A stretch of 64,000 nt of DNA from Bryum argenteum (GCA_037043015.1 CM073323.1:30222758-30286757); one strand, 5' to 3'; counted from the stretch's first letter, positions 10,320 to 23,399 are shown. The notes: generated by a model not told the origin, from the letters alone. A program made the numbers and translations.

Positions 10320-12835
10320 CACATCTCCAAACCAAAGTTGTAGATAGTGAAAACCAACCCCGAAATTCCCTTCATTTAATCTCTATCGGAACTAAAAACA
10401 AGAGATATCGCAAAACAAAGATGAAAAACAAAACAACATACCACTTGATTGTAAGCTCCGATTGTGGTCTGTGTAAGTGCCCCTACATTGTTTCCGCAGA
10501 GTATTTAACAAAGTAGCTCCCTTTTGGCAACTCTACCAAAGCCTCCTCGGTAGTTTCAAAGTTCTTCATGGTTTTTTTGAACCAACATCATCAATGTAAA
10601 ACAAAACTAAGATCATTTCATACACTATGTCAAAGCTTGGTGACAAAAAATGGGTTGTATGCTAATATTTCTACTGTAGACACCACCCTTGGTTATTTCG
10701 ACAAACATCCAGTGGTCATGGCTATGGTTTCCATGATTTGAACATGTACTATTATCACAATCCTAAGCCATCCCATTAGTGAAACTATATGATATAAAAG
10801 CAATTGAAATATACACATTGCGGCCATGAGGCAATGTGCAATACGGTAGTGAGCAATGAGAGATCAAGACAATGCCTAATACAACAATGTGAAACTGAAC
10901 AATGCGCAATCATATAACAAGGAGTTGAACAAAAAGCAAACCAGCAAAGAGTTGAACATTTAGCAAACGAGCTGATTAGGAAACGAGCTAACAGTTGGAC
11001 AACAAGCAAATGGGTTAGCAAATGAACAATAAGCAAAGGAGCTAACCATTGGATGTTCAGTAAACGACTACCTCTGCTTGTTGATTCAAAAGAAAAAAGC
11101 ACGAAGCACAACAAAACCTTTCATAGACATTCAGTTGTTGATTCTCGTCGAAGACCAATTGTACAAAATTATGTGTAAAATAGGTGATGAAATGGTAACC
11201 ACTAACACAAACTACACTAGAATGAAGATCTAAGAACGAAGCTGAAAAGACTCTTAACTTTCGGAGCAACACCAAGTATACAAATGACTGTAATGAAACA
11301 GTTCTTGACTTTGAGACATCCAACTCTACAATTGACTTTGCCTCTTGAGACCTCGGCGGCTAGAAGCTATAAGAGAAGCTATAAACGATTGAACTCAAGC
11401 ACAAATTGGAAGCACAAAAGCGAGTTCTTACGGAGTCAGTGAAGAGCTCGTCTCTCCCCAAAGTGCACAATGGTGGCGATTACTCAGGAGGTGAGTCTAC
11501 ACCAGCAAACAATGGCGATGGCGAGCAAGGGAAAGGATCCAAGGCTTTGAAGGTGAAGAGTGCCTGTCTGCCACGATGACTGAACGGACGTGAACGACCA
11601 GGTATTACTGTAGCTGTCTACCGAAGCTTCCCTCCAATTTCATTCCCGAAGATTTCCAGAACCAACCCAGTTATCCATCTGGTCGTAAAAATCATCGGAG
11701 AACAAGGAAGAATTAGATCATTCTACAGGTCCACCTGCTGAAGTAAAATTTCCATCACTCCCGGTAAGACATAGAAGGCCACATTCCTTGAATAAGAAAG
11801 CTCAATTACATCAGAGACTTTCTCGTTGAGCATTAATCGTAACTAAGATGATATATTTTCATACAAGTACCGCATGTGTCTGCATTCAAACTACAAACAA
11901 TCCCCTACACAGAGTACCTGATACACTGTCTCCAAAAATCCATGAAACCAACAAGTACTGAGGTGGCTACCATATCTGAAGTTCATAGTCGCTCATGAAA
12001 AACACGAAATGGGACTCAAGGTCAATCAACCTCAGACTGCTACATGGTCGGCAATGGAGAAACTCCTTCGTAATTATTTCCGCAAGTACTTTCCTGTGTG
12101 AAAATAATAAATTCAGTCTTTCTCTTGGAGGTCTCTTTCTGCCAGAACGCTCACTTGCTTAGTATGTTTACATTTTGATACTTACTAATCGCATGCACAA
12201 GATCTCAGAATACTCCGGTTCACGTGTGTATTTCTCTCAATTAATCAATACATTAGTCGTTTAAAAAAATAAAAATAAGAACGAACTTTTAGGAAATTCG
12301 AAGTTTGAGGCATTTTGACACATTTAGAGTAACTTCAGAAAGTATGTTAGGTATTGGCGGTAGTAAGACGCATGAAGAGACTTTTACATGCTATCTTCCT
12401 TTGCATTATTGTAGTTGTTTCAGGTTTTATAGATAGTAGCTTGTATTATGTCTTGTTACATGTAATTCACTTGGAGAGAAAAGGTTTGAAAGAAGTTTGT
12501 CTAATTTTACTAAGACATATTGAACTACTTCTAGAGATTAGAGTATGAGGGATACATCAATATAATTGTAGAACAATGAAACATTGAGGAATGTTGTGTC
12601 CCGCGGCCTTGATGTGTGAGACGGCATGAATGTCACTGAAAATGTTGGCACATTTCTTGCACGTTGCAATGTTTGAAAGTGTGGAATATACAAAATTTGT
12701 GAATAAATTTACACATCCTAGCACTATTAGGAACATAGTCAAAATATATCCAGAACTATGCAATATTACTTGTCAAGTATGACTGGAGTTTATTAATATT
12801 GGTGACTAACTTTAGTAACGTATGCTTGATTCTAG
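10320..12835. other. AT-rich spacer with a GC-balanced island at about 11340-12130
   Basis: No gene is called. The island at 11340-12130 is not obviously repetitive. It contains splice-like signals: ATGGTGGCGATTACTCAGGAG followed by GTGAGT at 11470-11496, 'cattctacag' before an open 35-bp stretch, then GTAAGA near 11764. I could not chain these into an ORF longer than a few dozen codons. A decayed gene or a non-coding transcript are both possible. Confidence 0.3.
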
Positions 12836-13770
12836 TTAAACCCTAAACGACCAAGGCCTCCGATTTGTTTGTTTTGCTATTATGGGCAGCCTATATGAAG
12901 GGGTTAGAATCATTATTTTTGCCTAAGATTTTTATTGGATGTTCCCTATACTACAAGGTGTATGTGGCAAGAATTCCAAAGTCGAACTCCACTTTTGGAG
13001 TTTATAAACGCAAATTTTCGTTTTCGGCTTTGGGGCGGGCAGAAAAAAACTTTTTATTTTTAACTTTTTTTAAAGATTTTTTTTAAAAATTGATTTTCTT
13101 GACTGATTTTGTACTTAGTTTTCCAAGTGACCCAAGTCGAAACTTTTACCAATTCTACAAGGACACCCTTCAAAAAATTACAAGAACTAGATCCAAAGTT
13201 TTTGTAATATTACAATTTTTTCTTTCAAAATTTGCTAAAATTTGAGATTAAGAATTTTTTTGAATTTCTTTATTTTCAAAATTCACAAACTCATGAAGGC
13301 ACCTACTCACCGTTCATTTTTCCCCTAAACCAAATACAAAAAATGTGGTGCATGCTTTACCAAATTCTTGATTTCTACCTTCTTCTAGTAAATAAATTGC
13401 ATGAAGGTTCAAAAAGCCAAATGAGTGTCTAAAATTTTTCATGGTAATGTTGAACTTAGTTATCTAGATGGAGAAAAATATAAGCAAGATGTTTGAGGTA
13501 TTAAACATCACGTTATCCTTTGCACAAAGTAGACTACGTCTGCTGAAAAAAAGTTTGCATCAACTTTGAATGCCGCGATCTTACAAATGGCAAAGATCCA
13601 ACGGTTGAAATTTTAAACTCTACCTCTGATGGTAGTTATCTTTGAGATCCTACGGTTAAAGTTTCAAAAAATTGTTAAAAAATTCTCATACTCCAAAGTT
13701 TACAAGGTGGTATGATATCGCAGTTTTGGAGTTTGAAGCTCTCAAAACACCATGGTCGTTTAGGGGTTAA
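12836..13770 (+). mobile_element. TTAA-family element, full-length copy (935 bp)
   Basis: The left end TTAAACCCTAAACGACCA and the right end TGGTCGTTTAGGGGTTAA form an 18-bp terminal inverted repeat with one mismatch. Internal landmarks are gggcagcctatatgaaggg, 'tccctatactacaaggtg', a run of T tracts, 'ccaattctacaaggacac', 'gatccaacggttgaaa' (about 13597) and 'gatcctacggttaaag' (about 13648). Length is within 1 bp of the copy at 52428, which supports 0.93 kb as the full-length form. No duplicated flank outside TTAA is visible. This suggests that TTAA itself is the target or duplicated site. No transposase is encoded. Confidence 0.7.
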
Positions 13771-15370
13771 GGTTAATTAGAATATGTAACATGCCGCTAA
13801 AATTAATCACAAATTCTAATAAAATCATATTGGACAAGTCATATTCCACTGTTCTAGTCATATTTGGATTGGCCCATCTAGAGACTATCATAATAATAGT
13901 TATGTAGAACAAATTGCATTTCAATTATGTAGAACAAATTGCTTTTAGCTTAGTGAGCTTACTCATATTCAAACTAGGGTTGAAAGAATGTGATGATTTT
14001 GCATAAATTGATACAAAATTGAGAGATTGTGTCTACTAAGTAAGTGTCATTGATAGTCAATGACTTCGTGTCAATGTTATCCTGCTATTACACCTGCCCC
14101 TTCACTGAGTCAGTAATAACATATAAATGTACATGCCAGGTCATCATCCACCTCAGCAGTCGCATCCTCCATGTTAGCCACGTCAGCTCCACGTAAGCAA
14201 ACTCTAACTCTATGGTTTGAGAACCATTGTTGTGGCTCTATGGTTCTTCAAAAGCCATGCCATTAATTTCAAAATAAGTCTAAAACACAATGGAGCTTTT
14301 CTCAATTTCGACCTCTTTCAGTCACTCCATACTATTTTCTTCAAACTCATCAAATGTGCAAAATCCATACTAAGTATTTTTGTACTTGTAGTATTTATCA
14401 ATTTACAAAAATGTAAATTTTTTGTGCAATGATTGACATGGAGTAATATCAAGTCACTTGATGTTGCAAACAAGATAGAGACATTGAAGTTGGCAAAATT
14501 GAGGATTGCATGGAAAAAAAATTCTTGTTGAGATTTTTGTATTGTCAAAGTTCATAGTACAATATAGTACTATGAGAATAAAGAATCAAATTGTTAGTAC
14601 AAAAATCACACAAAATGATATCTAGCTAGTTCTAAACACATTCGTTCCTATCTTGCTTTGTAAGTATACCACTATGATGATAGTATTAGGTTCAATGTTA
14701 GGTGTTGGATTTGCATATGGATATGGTGTATTCCATGAGCAAGCTACTTTGGAAAGTTGCTATGTTTATATCTTATGATATAGAACAATGGAGAACACAA
14801 GACGTGGTTCAAAGTTTGCTGAATTCCCAAACACCTACGGGACCAGACATTATGGGAAAGAGGTGGAATACGTAGAACAAATGCATGCCAAGGAGTTCTA
14901 GAGATACTTTGAGGGGCTGCTGCATGTACATTGCTCGCGTGGTCCAAGAGAGAGAATTTCCCAGAAAGATGACCAATGCAGGAAGTATAAGATCATGTAC
15001 CTTTGGCTCAAATAACAAGGGATGCATCTCATCTCCTACAAGGGAGGGGCATAAAGTGGGGGCAATTTCAATATTTACCACTAATTAATTAATTGCTTGA
15101 CCTCCTACCACCAATTACGTTCATCCTCAGTTCATAAAAGGGAATCACACATCATGGACGATGAACCATTGGATGTTGCTTCTTCAAAAAGTGAATCTAC
15201 CAACCTATTTGGTCCCAATTGCACGTAAATTGGTAATCTTCCAACATTGCTTTTGCCACTAATATTCATCTCCTTGACAAAGTATTACCTACACTTTCTT
15301 GTCACATATTGGCACAAAGTGTAAATTATGTTCTCTTTTCACCCTATTGACATAGTGCAAGCTATATTTT
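13771..15370. other. AT-rich spacer, no supported gene
   Basis: Short ORFs on both strands at 14744-15090 overlap in a locally GC-richer patch that could be a retroelement or gene fragment, but I recognise no family. Nothing else is supported. Confidence 0.35.
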
Positions 15371-15373
15371 ATT

Positions 15374-15740
15374 TAACCCCATATTTCCTTGGTGTTTTTG
15401 GGAGCTTGTAACCTTAAAACTCCAATTTCCTGCCTCTATGTCCTCCTAAAGATGTAAATCATCTTGTTTTGCACTTTCTTGAAACTGTAAGATCTTGTAC
15501 CTAAGACTGTTTTTGATTAGTGTAACAAAAATTGACGGTTGAATGTTTATCATTTGAGATATCAGAACATCCAGAGTTTGTCTCCCAAGTTTTTTTTGGA
15601 CATTGTGAAAATTGTTTTTGAAAATTTTGGAGGTTGCCCTTGTAAAATTGGTATACTTTTTGACGTGGATCACTTCAGGATTTAAGTATTGTGACTTTGT
15701 AGTGAACATATCTCAAAAAACATGTTTAAAAAATAAAAAG
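15374..15740 (-). mobile_element. Partial TTAA-family copy
   Basis: The order of blocks matches a minus-strand copy: 'tttaaccccatatttcct', 'ggtgtttttgggagcttg', 'actgtaagatcttgtacct', 'attgacggttgaatg', 'ggaggttgcccttgtaaa' and 'gtgaacatatctcaaa'. The far terminus is missing, so the copy is truncated near 15740. Confidence 0.5.
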
Positions 15741-17150
15741 ACCAAAAATAATACATGGTTCCGGAGTTGTATCTCACAGTTGAGTTTGTTTTGGGTGGAT
15801 TCTTGTTTGAATCTACTTTTTAGAATTGTAATCCTCAAGAAGAGAGGAAAATGTTTTTTATTTTTTAATGCAAGAGGTCTATTTGGGACTCTTAATCCTT
15901 TGTAGATTATTGGAAAGTGTCAGATAAAATCATCATTATCTTGTTGCATAGCACAAACTTGATTTGATATGCATATCACATGTAAGAGACTTCACAGAAA
16001 AAACACACAGAACACATTCTACCCAAAATCATATGTCAAGATCACATATCTCTCACCCCTCATGAGGTGATAACCACACAAAAGAACAGTAACTCAGGAC
16101 ATTGCGAGTTTATCATACACGTGACTGAGACATGGGAGCACAAGAAAACACAAATAAGCACAATCTTGGGGAGAGTCCCATGAACTCCATGTTCTCATCC
16201 AAGTATCTAAAGAACAACTTTAGGCACTTATATCAATTTTGCAAGTGAAAATGAACATTGTAAGTGAAGCACAAAGTGTCACTAGTCAATTGTGGATGGA
16301 GTATGTAGATTTTCAGTTCTTTGAATAACGTTACATAAAAGAAACAATTTTTTGCACTATTACTATAAAACACTCGGATGTGGTCCCAACGCCTTTTATA
16401 AATTGCAATTCCGATTATTATTATTGAGTACACATGCACATTTCAAACTTTTTTTTTCTTCAAAAACTGCTTTCAATTTCAAATGCAGTTTGAATGATTT
16501 GTGTACCCCACTGTACTAGTGGACACGTTTAGAATGCATTGCTGGTGTTACATGTGACATTCCTCTCAGCAGATGACAACAAACATGACATATATGATAC
16601 TCATTGATTAATGGTGGGGTGGTATGCTACTCCTCAAAATCTTATTACTTGGCATTTGCCCTCATCACTTTGCTCTGTGAGTGAATGTGCGTGGGGAGCA
16701 GTATTGCTTTCTCTCCCCACTCATATAATATTTTTGACCAATCACAGTGAGCACTCTAGAGGAATCTAGCGAAATTTTGCTACTGTAGAGGAAAGCTCAC
16801 TGGTGGGGAGTGTTCTTCAGTATGTCAGGTAAAATCATGTGTAATGTATAAGTGGTTACAATATATCAACCATTAACCCCTGAAAGAGAAGCTTTACACT
16901 GGCCTCTAAGATGGCCATGTCGGAAATCCATGAATAAATTTTTCCATAATTTAAAAAAAAAAAAATATCGATTTTGGAAATCCAACTGTAGGATCTAGTT
17001 TTTAAGTGTCTAATTAGTATACCCACCAATTTCTATTAAAATTTACTGTAAGGATCTTGAGTTATATTCCGTCAAAGTTTTAGAATTTGTTAAAAAAACA
17101 TATCATTCTTATTTAAATAAGTGGTCTATTTTGACTTCAGGAGTTAAACA
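15741..17150. repeat. AT-rich repeats, including a short TTAACCCCTGAA-ended element
   Basis: 16200-16440 resembles one arm of the long inverted repeat at 59396-60005 ('aaagaacaactttag', then 'gtgaagcacaaagtgt'). About 16874-17148 is bounded by TTAACCCCTGAAAG on the left and CTTCAGGAGTTAAA on the right, a short inverted pair likely to be a deleted member of the TTAA family. No gene is supported. Confidence 0.4.
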
Positions 17151-17199
17151 CGCCGAATATCAAATCACAACATTTTGAATGACAATCAACAACTTTGAA

Positions 17200-17820
17200 G
17201 AGCCATAGCTTCTTCACAATTCATAGAGCAAGGGATCCGAAGGGTTGGGACCTCCTCTCGCTGCTGCCCGATCTCTTGAATCGCCTCTCCCAACTTAGTT
17301 TCGCTCACGGTCTTGCAAGAGGCCCGATATCTCCACTGCTGCCTGACTTCGCAGATTCTGTTTATTGTTCCTCCGGGCTGCCCGCTTACATCCTCCAGGG
17401 TAAACGAGGCGAGGGAAGGAGAGGGGAGAGCTCGGGCAGGCATGAAAAAGGAAAAAGCCTTCCGCATCCCCGCACTGGGTGGCCAGTAACTTACCGGGAG
17501 GCCTAATCCAATGAAGTCTAATCCAACTTGTATCTTCTGAAAGCGTGACTTTGGCCACAGGGGCGCACATAAAGCGCATCCCCACAATAGGCCAACCGGC
17601 CACCTGCGCCAATTTCCAAAGCCGTAAATCCAATACCCTGCTTCATACCCGCCTCTGGGCCTCTGTAGGCGGCGCGCCCGGCGGGCTAGTGGCTCCTACA
17701 TTGCCGTAACTTGGGATACTCAGAAGGGGTGGTATCCAGCACGATGCATACCCGCCTACAGGCCGATTTATGTCCGCCAACCGGGCAGTTTTAACAGAAG
17801 GTAGTAGCTTTACTAGTTGG
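17200..17820. other. GC-rich island resembling organellar (mitochondrial) DNA
   Basis: Composition jumps abruptly from AT-rich repeat to GC-rich sequence. It contains mixed purine and pyrimidine strings ('gaggcgagggaaggagaggg', 'ggcggcgcgcccggcgggc') of the kind common in plant mitochondrial intergenic and intron sequence. The overlapping ORFs on both strands show no recognisable domain. A nuclear insertion of mitochondrial DNA is an inference from style only. Confidence 0.3.
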
Positions 17821-19344
17821 TAGAGGTCGAGCTGCAGAGGGAAGTCTCACACATTCTGGTCCGCTCCTTGAGGACGCGGCGTACCTCCCGCACTTCGTCG
17901 ATTCTTGTTGCAGGAGAATCGTCAATTGCTCGTCCACATGTTTCAAGCCTGGCCGAGTGGCGGACCCGATTCTACCACTTGTGCTTTACAACAATTTGCG
18001 CATGGGGTAACTTAACAGTTGAAAACCTCTTTGGTCCGTTCACTCTCTCTTTTTTCTCGTGCGAATTTCGTGTGTCGTCGGGTTTCTTGGTTGGTCGAGC
18101 TCGCTTTGCTGTTACAGTTGCATGAGGCCTGCATTAACGTATGATTCCAGGAGTGTGAGTGGTCTCGGTTAATTACTCTGTTATAATTGAATTCCAATTC
18201 GTATGGTATGGTTGAAAAGCTGTGTGTACGGACCTTGACAGTTCCCTGTTGCGCTACCGTAGTGGACGATTTTTGTTTGTAAATTTTCTCACGGATTGTC
18301 ATTTCTCTGCCTCATTACCTTTTCTTGAAATGGCTATCAGCTGGTGAGTCCTCATGGCAGGTCTACGCTCGCGTCGTTAAATTACAGCTTTTCAGGCTCG
18401 TACGTAAAATTTCATATGGCTGTAATTTACCCGCACTTTTTTAACATTCCTGGCAATGGCAGTACAGAATTACTGTTCGTCGCAGATTCAGGATTCCCTT
18501 TTCTGTGGCTTCTACTGCTTCCCTGCACTATCAGGCTATGTCATGGTGTCTTTGCCTTTGTTCGCTATTTAATTAGTTCTCGCACCTTCACCTTGCGTTG
18601 ATTCTTCAACAGAGGTAGGCCGCCAGAATATCTTAGTGATTTTCGGTGCATGTGATTCCGCACGCTATGCTCTGGAGAAACAGAGGATCGGCTCTCAACG
18701 AGAACTGTGTACAGGATTTCTGTATACTCGTGTAACCTCAATGTTTCATATTTGCAGCGGCAAATTGGAGCAAACCGTTTTCTTAGCGGTATCTTAGCCA
18801 TCTCAGTCTCGTGAAGTGGTTGAGTGAAGTTGTTCAAAAGAGAGCAGTGAGCTCAGTTGGATACCAGCTTTTCTTTTGGTGGAGAATTCTCCTTGGTTGA
18901 ATTGCGCGTTGGGAGTTCAGCGTCGTGCGGATGAAAGAGATTAGAAAACGTAGATCTGAAGTCTTCCGTCGACAGTAGTGTAGATCCTCAACCTCAGTAG
19001 TAGAATTGTGTAACAAGTGTTATTTCTTTGCTGCACGATCACCGTGCGAGGAGGCGTTAACTCGTTCCTCACAAGATATTGCCGAAATTTGTAGAGCGTA
19101 GGAACTTCTCGAGTTAGGAGCGCGATTCACACGAATCGTGTATAGCATTGTGTTTAGTATTAGTGGCGTCTACTGCATGTAAGATCACGTGTACCGGTTC
19201 GCGTTCAAGAGAAGTCGACCTGAGGAGTTGATTCATCAGGCTCCTCAAATCTTAAGCCGACACTGCAAGAGATCAAGCTCGCGCACCAAGCGAGCTTACG
19301 GTCTGGTAGTATCTTTTGGATTTAACTAAGCGAGTTGCTTCAGG
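17821..19344 (+). promoter_or_regulatory. Upstream and 5'UTR region of the BAC2-like carrier gene
   Basis: Sequence has genic composition without a supported ORF. The start codon at 19345 is preceded directly by 'gcgagttgcttcag', which reads as a 3' splice acceptor, so a 5'UTR intron ending at 19343 is likely. Candidate upstream donors exist (for example 'gctggtgagtcc' at about 18341) but cannot be chosen from sequence alone. Confidence 0.4.
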
Positions 19345-20962
19345 ATGTCGGCGACCGAGGAGCTTTATCCTTTTCCGGATCCAAACCACGTTTTTGTACC
19401 AATGGAGTTCTGGCCGGAGTTTCTTGCGAGTACCACCGGGACCGAGTTTCTTGCTGGAGGTTTAGGAGGAATGGCAGGAGTAATTGCAGGTCATCCTTTG
19501 GACACTGTCAGGATTCGGTTACAGCAACCGCGGCTGGTGGCCTCCGCAGCTCCGACGACTGCGACAGGGCTCATTAAGCACATTGTTTCAACTGAAGGAA
19601 CTATGGCTCTTTTCAAGGGCATGGCGACTCCCGTGGCCACAATCGCCTTTCAGGTCTGCTGGCTTTAATTTGCCCACGAAGCAATCTTCATGCTACGTTG
19701 TCAAGTTCTTTGGTTGTCCAAATTCATTGCACGAAACATCTGAGCGCTCGCTTTAAGAATTCTTTGAACTGGCATAGATGACTAATTTCGTGAGGTTGTT
19801 TGTGATTGACAGAATGCCGTTGCTTTCCAAGCCTACGCGTTATTTTCACGAGCTTTGACAGATCCGACCAGTCGCGAGCCCCTTTCGTATCAGAATGTGG
19901 CACTTGCAGGCATTGCAGCGGGAACCATACAAACGGCCATATTATCACCAGTGGATCTGATAAAGATAAGACTGCAAATAGCTACAGAGCGAAGAGCCCA
20001 GCGGTCTCCTCTTCAGTCTTCCCCACTTGGACTTGCGCGGAACATCGTCCGCAGAGAAGGTATTAGAGGGTTGTATCGCGGCTGGTCGGCTACGGTAATT
20101 CGAGATGCACCTAGTCATGCAGGTTAGTAATATCTCTCGACTTTATGGTAACACGTGCTTCTTTCGTTTCGATAAATAGTTTCTGGTTTACATCTACGCG
20201 CAAAATATGCATAACAAGGTTCTACACTGACGTACTAAACAGACTTCCAGTAGCTAGCAACCTCGGTGTGAATACTGTGTTCAATCAACGGGGACTAATA
20301 AGATGTTCGGAAGTCAGACGTATTGGATTCTTTTGTGTTGTCTGTCGAAGTTCTTAGTACATTCTAATAGTCCTAGTGCCTCTCAACCCGGTCGTGAGGA
20401 AAGAAAGGTCGTAATTGCTCATCCAATTGGCAAGCAGAACTGCTCCACGTGATCGAAGTGCTGTTGATCATCTTAGCTGGACACTATGAGGACACTATTT
20501 TGCGAGCTCGGCTCTCATAGATGGTTTCGAGTTAATTTTGGAAACTGATACTTCTCTCCTATGCATCCACCTGCAGTATATTTCGGGACCTACGAGTACA
20601 TGCGAGAACTGCTACATCCTGGCTGCAGGACGGATGGTCAGGAGTCCTTGTCAACCATGCTCGTCTCAGGAGGTTTGGCGGGATCTATGAGTTGGTTGTG
20701 TTGCTACCCTTTAGACGTGGTCAAATCGAGGCTGCAAGCGCAATGTGCAGGTGGTGCTCCTCCAAAGTATAAGGGCATCATGGATTGCATTCGCACTAGC
20801 GCCCGAGAAGAAGGTAATCAAGTTTTTTGGCGAGGATTGGGGCCTTCGTTGGCCAGGGCGTTTCTGGTGAACGGGGCTATCTTTTCTGCTTACGAATTGT
20901 CTTTACGATACCTCAGTCCTCGCTCTCCAAAAGGTGATTTAGAAATTCAATCCATCCTGTAA
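19345..20962 (+). CDS. BAC2: Mitochondrial carrier protein, basic amino acid carrier 2-like
   Basis: Three coding exons, 19345-19653, 19813-20122 and 20577-20962, give 334 aa with closed phases (donors GTCTGC and GTTAGT; acceptors 'gattgacag' and 'cacctgcag'). The protein has the triple repeat of the SLC25 mitochondrial carrier family. Its signature motifs are PLDTVR (residues 51-56), PVDLIK (149-154) and PLDVVK (251-256). The N-terminal MEFWPEFLAS, the segment RDAPSHAVYFGTYEYMRE and HPGCRTDGQESLSTMLVSGG are typical of plant BAC2. BAC2 exchanges arginine, ornithine and related basic amino acids across the inner mitochondrial membrane. The first 18 residues precede the region shared with the Arabidopsis protein. 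The substrate is inferred from family. It could be another carrier of the ornithine/carnitine clade, but the matches make BAC2 likely. Confidence 0.85.
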
Positions 20963-23399
20963 ATATTTGGTGTACGGCATTCACATGGAGAATCTCCAGC
21001 AATTGGGATCGTGCAAAGCACGACAACAGAGGTCTCCACTTATGAGATTGTTTGAAGGTAGGTCCATCCGGCAGCAAGCATTCACTCAAGTGGTTAGAGA
21101 GTCTGCAGGTTTAGAATATATTGTGCATTTCTTATCTATTCTTTGTCCCTTGATTGAGGCAATGCCTGTTAGGGGATATATTTTTACTTGGTTCTCAGAT
21201 TTGACCAGGTTCAGACCATACCTTTCAGCACAATTATCAGGTGTCGGATTAATGGAGAAATTAGCTAGCAGAGCGTTCTGAAACCTGTTCCATATCCTGG
21301 TCTTTAGGGTCGCAGCAAACTGTAAAAAATTAGATGTTTTGATGCCCTTGAACTGAAGATTCGTGTTCTTACTCAATGCTACTGCCAATGCTACTGGCAA
21401 TGTTGTGTTGCCTGAGCGTTTCAAGTAAAAGCTCATTACTTGTACTCCTCAGTAATATTTTATGTACATATCATATATTCTGTTGGCGTGTGCCTAACAC
21501 AATAGCTTCTCTATCGTCATGCATGACAATTCTAGGTTTTGGAGACACTGCTCATCTTAGAGATTTAACCAGATCATTTCAGTATTTTTTTTGCGCACGA
21601 GGCCGAAGTCTGCTAAGACACAGAGCAAATTTCAGTGTGAGCGATCTTTTTCGCATTGGAAGAACATTTTGTGGATGAGTAAAGTCATGAGCACCTGAAG
21701 AAATGATTTGTAAACATTCAACAAGGAATATTTTAGAAATAAAAGTCTTAAGGTGTGCAGGTGTTTTATAATCCGATTAAGGTGTGGTGTACATCAGGTA
21801 CACTCATTTATGAATTCTTGACTGCAGCAGTAGTGCACAGGGAAGTTCATGAACTTGGCAAAGCTGTACCATGCTCAATAACAATCCGATTTCTAAACCG
21901 AAAGTTGTTGTGGGTGCCTAGTGAGGAGAAGTTTATCTACACAAGAGATATTTACATGATAATTTTGAAATAATGAAGCATTGTACAATGAATGTGCAAA
22001 CTGCTTACGATCGGATGCTACCCCCCTTGCTGAAAACACAGCTTGCGTTCGTTCAGGCATGGTTGTAGACATGGTTTGAATCAATCGTTGTTCAGGCATG
22101 GTTTTAGACATGGTAAGAATCAATCGTTGGAGCTGTTTAAGAGAAATGTCATTCCAAATGACTTGAATGAGCGCACTCATTTCCTCCTTGTTGCTCGGTC
22201 TCTTGTGATAACGAACCTTGTCTTTCATGGCTTTCCTCATACATAATCACCCAATTTCACATGAATTCATTCATTTTCTACAAGAATTCTCCCAGACGTA
22301 TATGCAATTTACAACTTTACATTTGGGTCATCTAAATTACTGAAAGTGCCCATGTCCTAGAAAAACATAATTTTCAGGGGTTCGTCAACCAAATGTGCAT
22401 TCACAATAACTTATGACATGTCATTTTTGTATATGTCACTACACTCAATTATGGATGAAAAGCCGTGAGATTGAGGTCGCAATGTGTATATTGATCAGAA
22501 ATTGATTGCATGGGAGCCAAAGGGCTATAAGACTTGGGTCCTGGAAGGGTTTCTTTGAGGTGACTAATGCTCAATGAGGCAAACATTATTTTTGATTAAA
22601 ATAAATTTCCTTCATTTGCATGGGAGTGGTTTTCCATTCACTTACCTAGGTAGTGCTCCTATGATGCTCCATGATGGTTCACTCTTCATAAAAAGTAGAT
22701 GAACCATTTTCACGAAGACCTAAAATTTTTAATTTAATGAGAAATAGAATCTACCCTTGTCACTAAATACTACTTCCCTTCAGAAAAGCTCCAATAGGTT
22801 TCAAACCTTCTAGAAACACTTCAAGGGTTTCCTTGCTCGTCTCCCACAAACTTTACACATTGCCCTAATAATGTACTCTTGAACTTGCTTACATGAAGTA
22901 TGCTAATACATTAAGCATGTTACATCACTCCATGATTGACCATGATTGACTAGACTCCTTTCAGGGTTTTACTAACACTAACTTCTAACACCAAAAGAGT
23001 TTCGAAGTTCTACATTCTTGAAACTCTTCATGCATACACTAAAGGATATGTTCCGTTAATCTGCTTAAAATTTGTCAGAAAAACGTTATCTTCGACTTGT
23101 TGGCAAACAATGTCCGAATAAGAAAGTCGATCGTTTTCCTCCAGCAAACAAACCGTTCCTTACGATACGTAAGAAAGCATAATTATATCATACACGCTCC
23201 AGAGGTTTCAATTAGGCCTCCAAAGGCATTCTCCACAATCAAATCGATATACTCTCATCAATAATACTGCCTACATGCCATCACACACATGACCACTCCA
23301 CTCTCCAAATGGTGCAAGTACAAACTTATCAAAACCTGCTGTTGTATCCACACTAACGTTACAGGGCTTCCGGGGCAACCCACAGTGGGATTGCGGTGA
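20963..23399. other. 3'UTR of the carrier gene and AT-rich spacer
   Basis: The first several hundred bases are probably 3'UTR, with no defined end. A 39-bp unit (gttcaggcatggttgtagac...) is tandemly duplicated at 22051-22089 and 22090-22128. From 22250 to 23250 the sequence is AT-rich and shows no gene. 23260-23399 is likely 3'UTR of the minus-strand gene that ends at 23400. Confidence 0.4.

Noticed and set aside
14744-15088. Overlapping ORFs suggesting a gene fragment
   Set aside because: No family resemblance on either strand and no splice or conservation evidence.
17186-17633. Overlapping minus-strand ORFs of 112-133 codons
   Set aside because: Two frames and the opposite strand are all open, as expected from GC-rich sequence with few stops; no motif is recognised.
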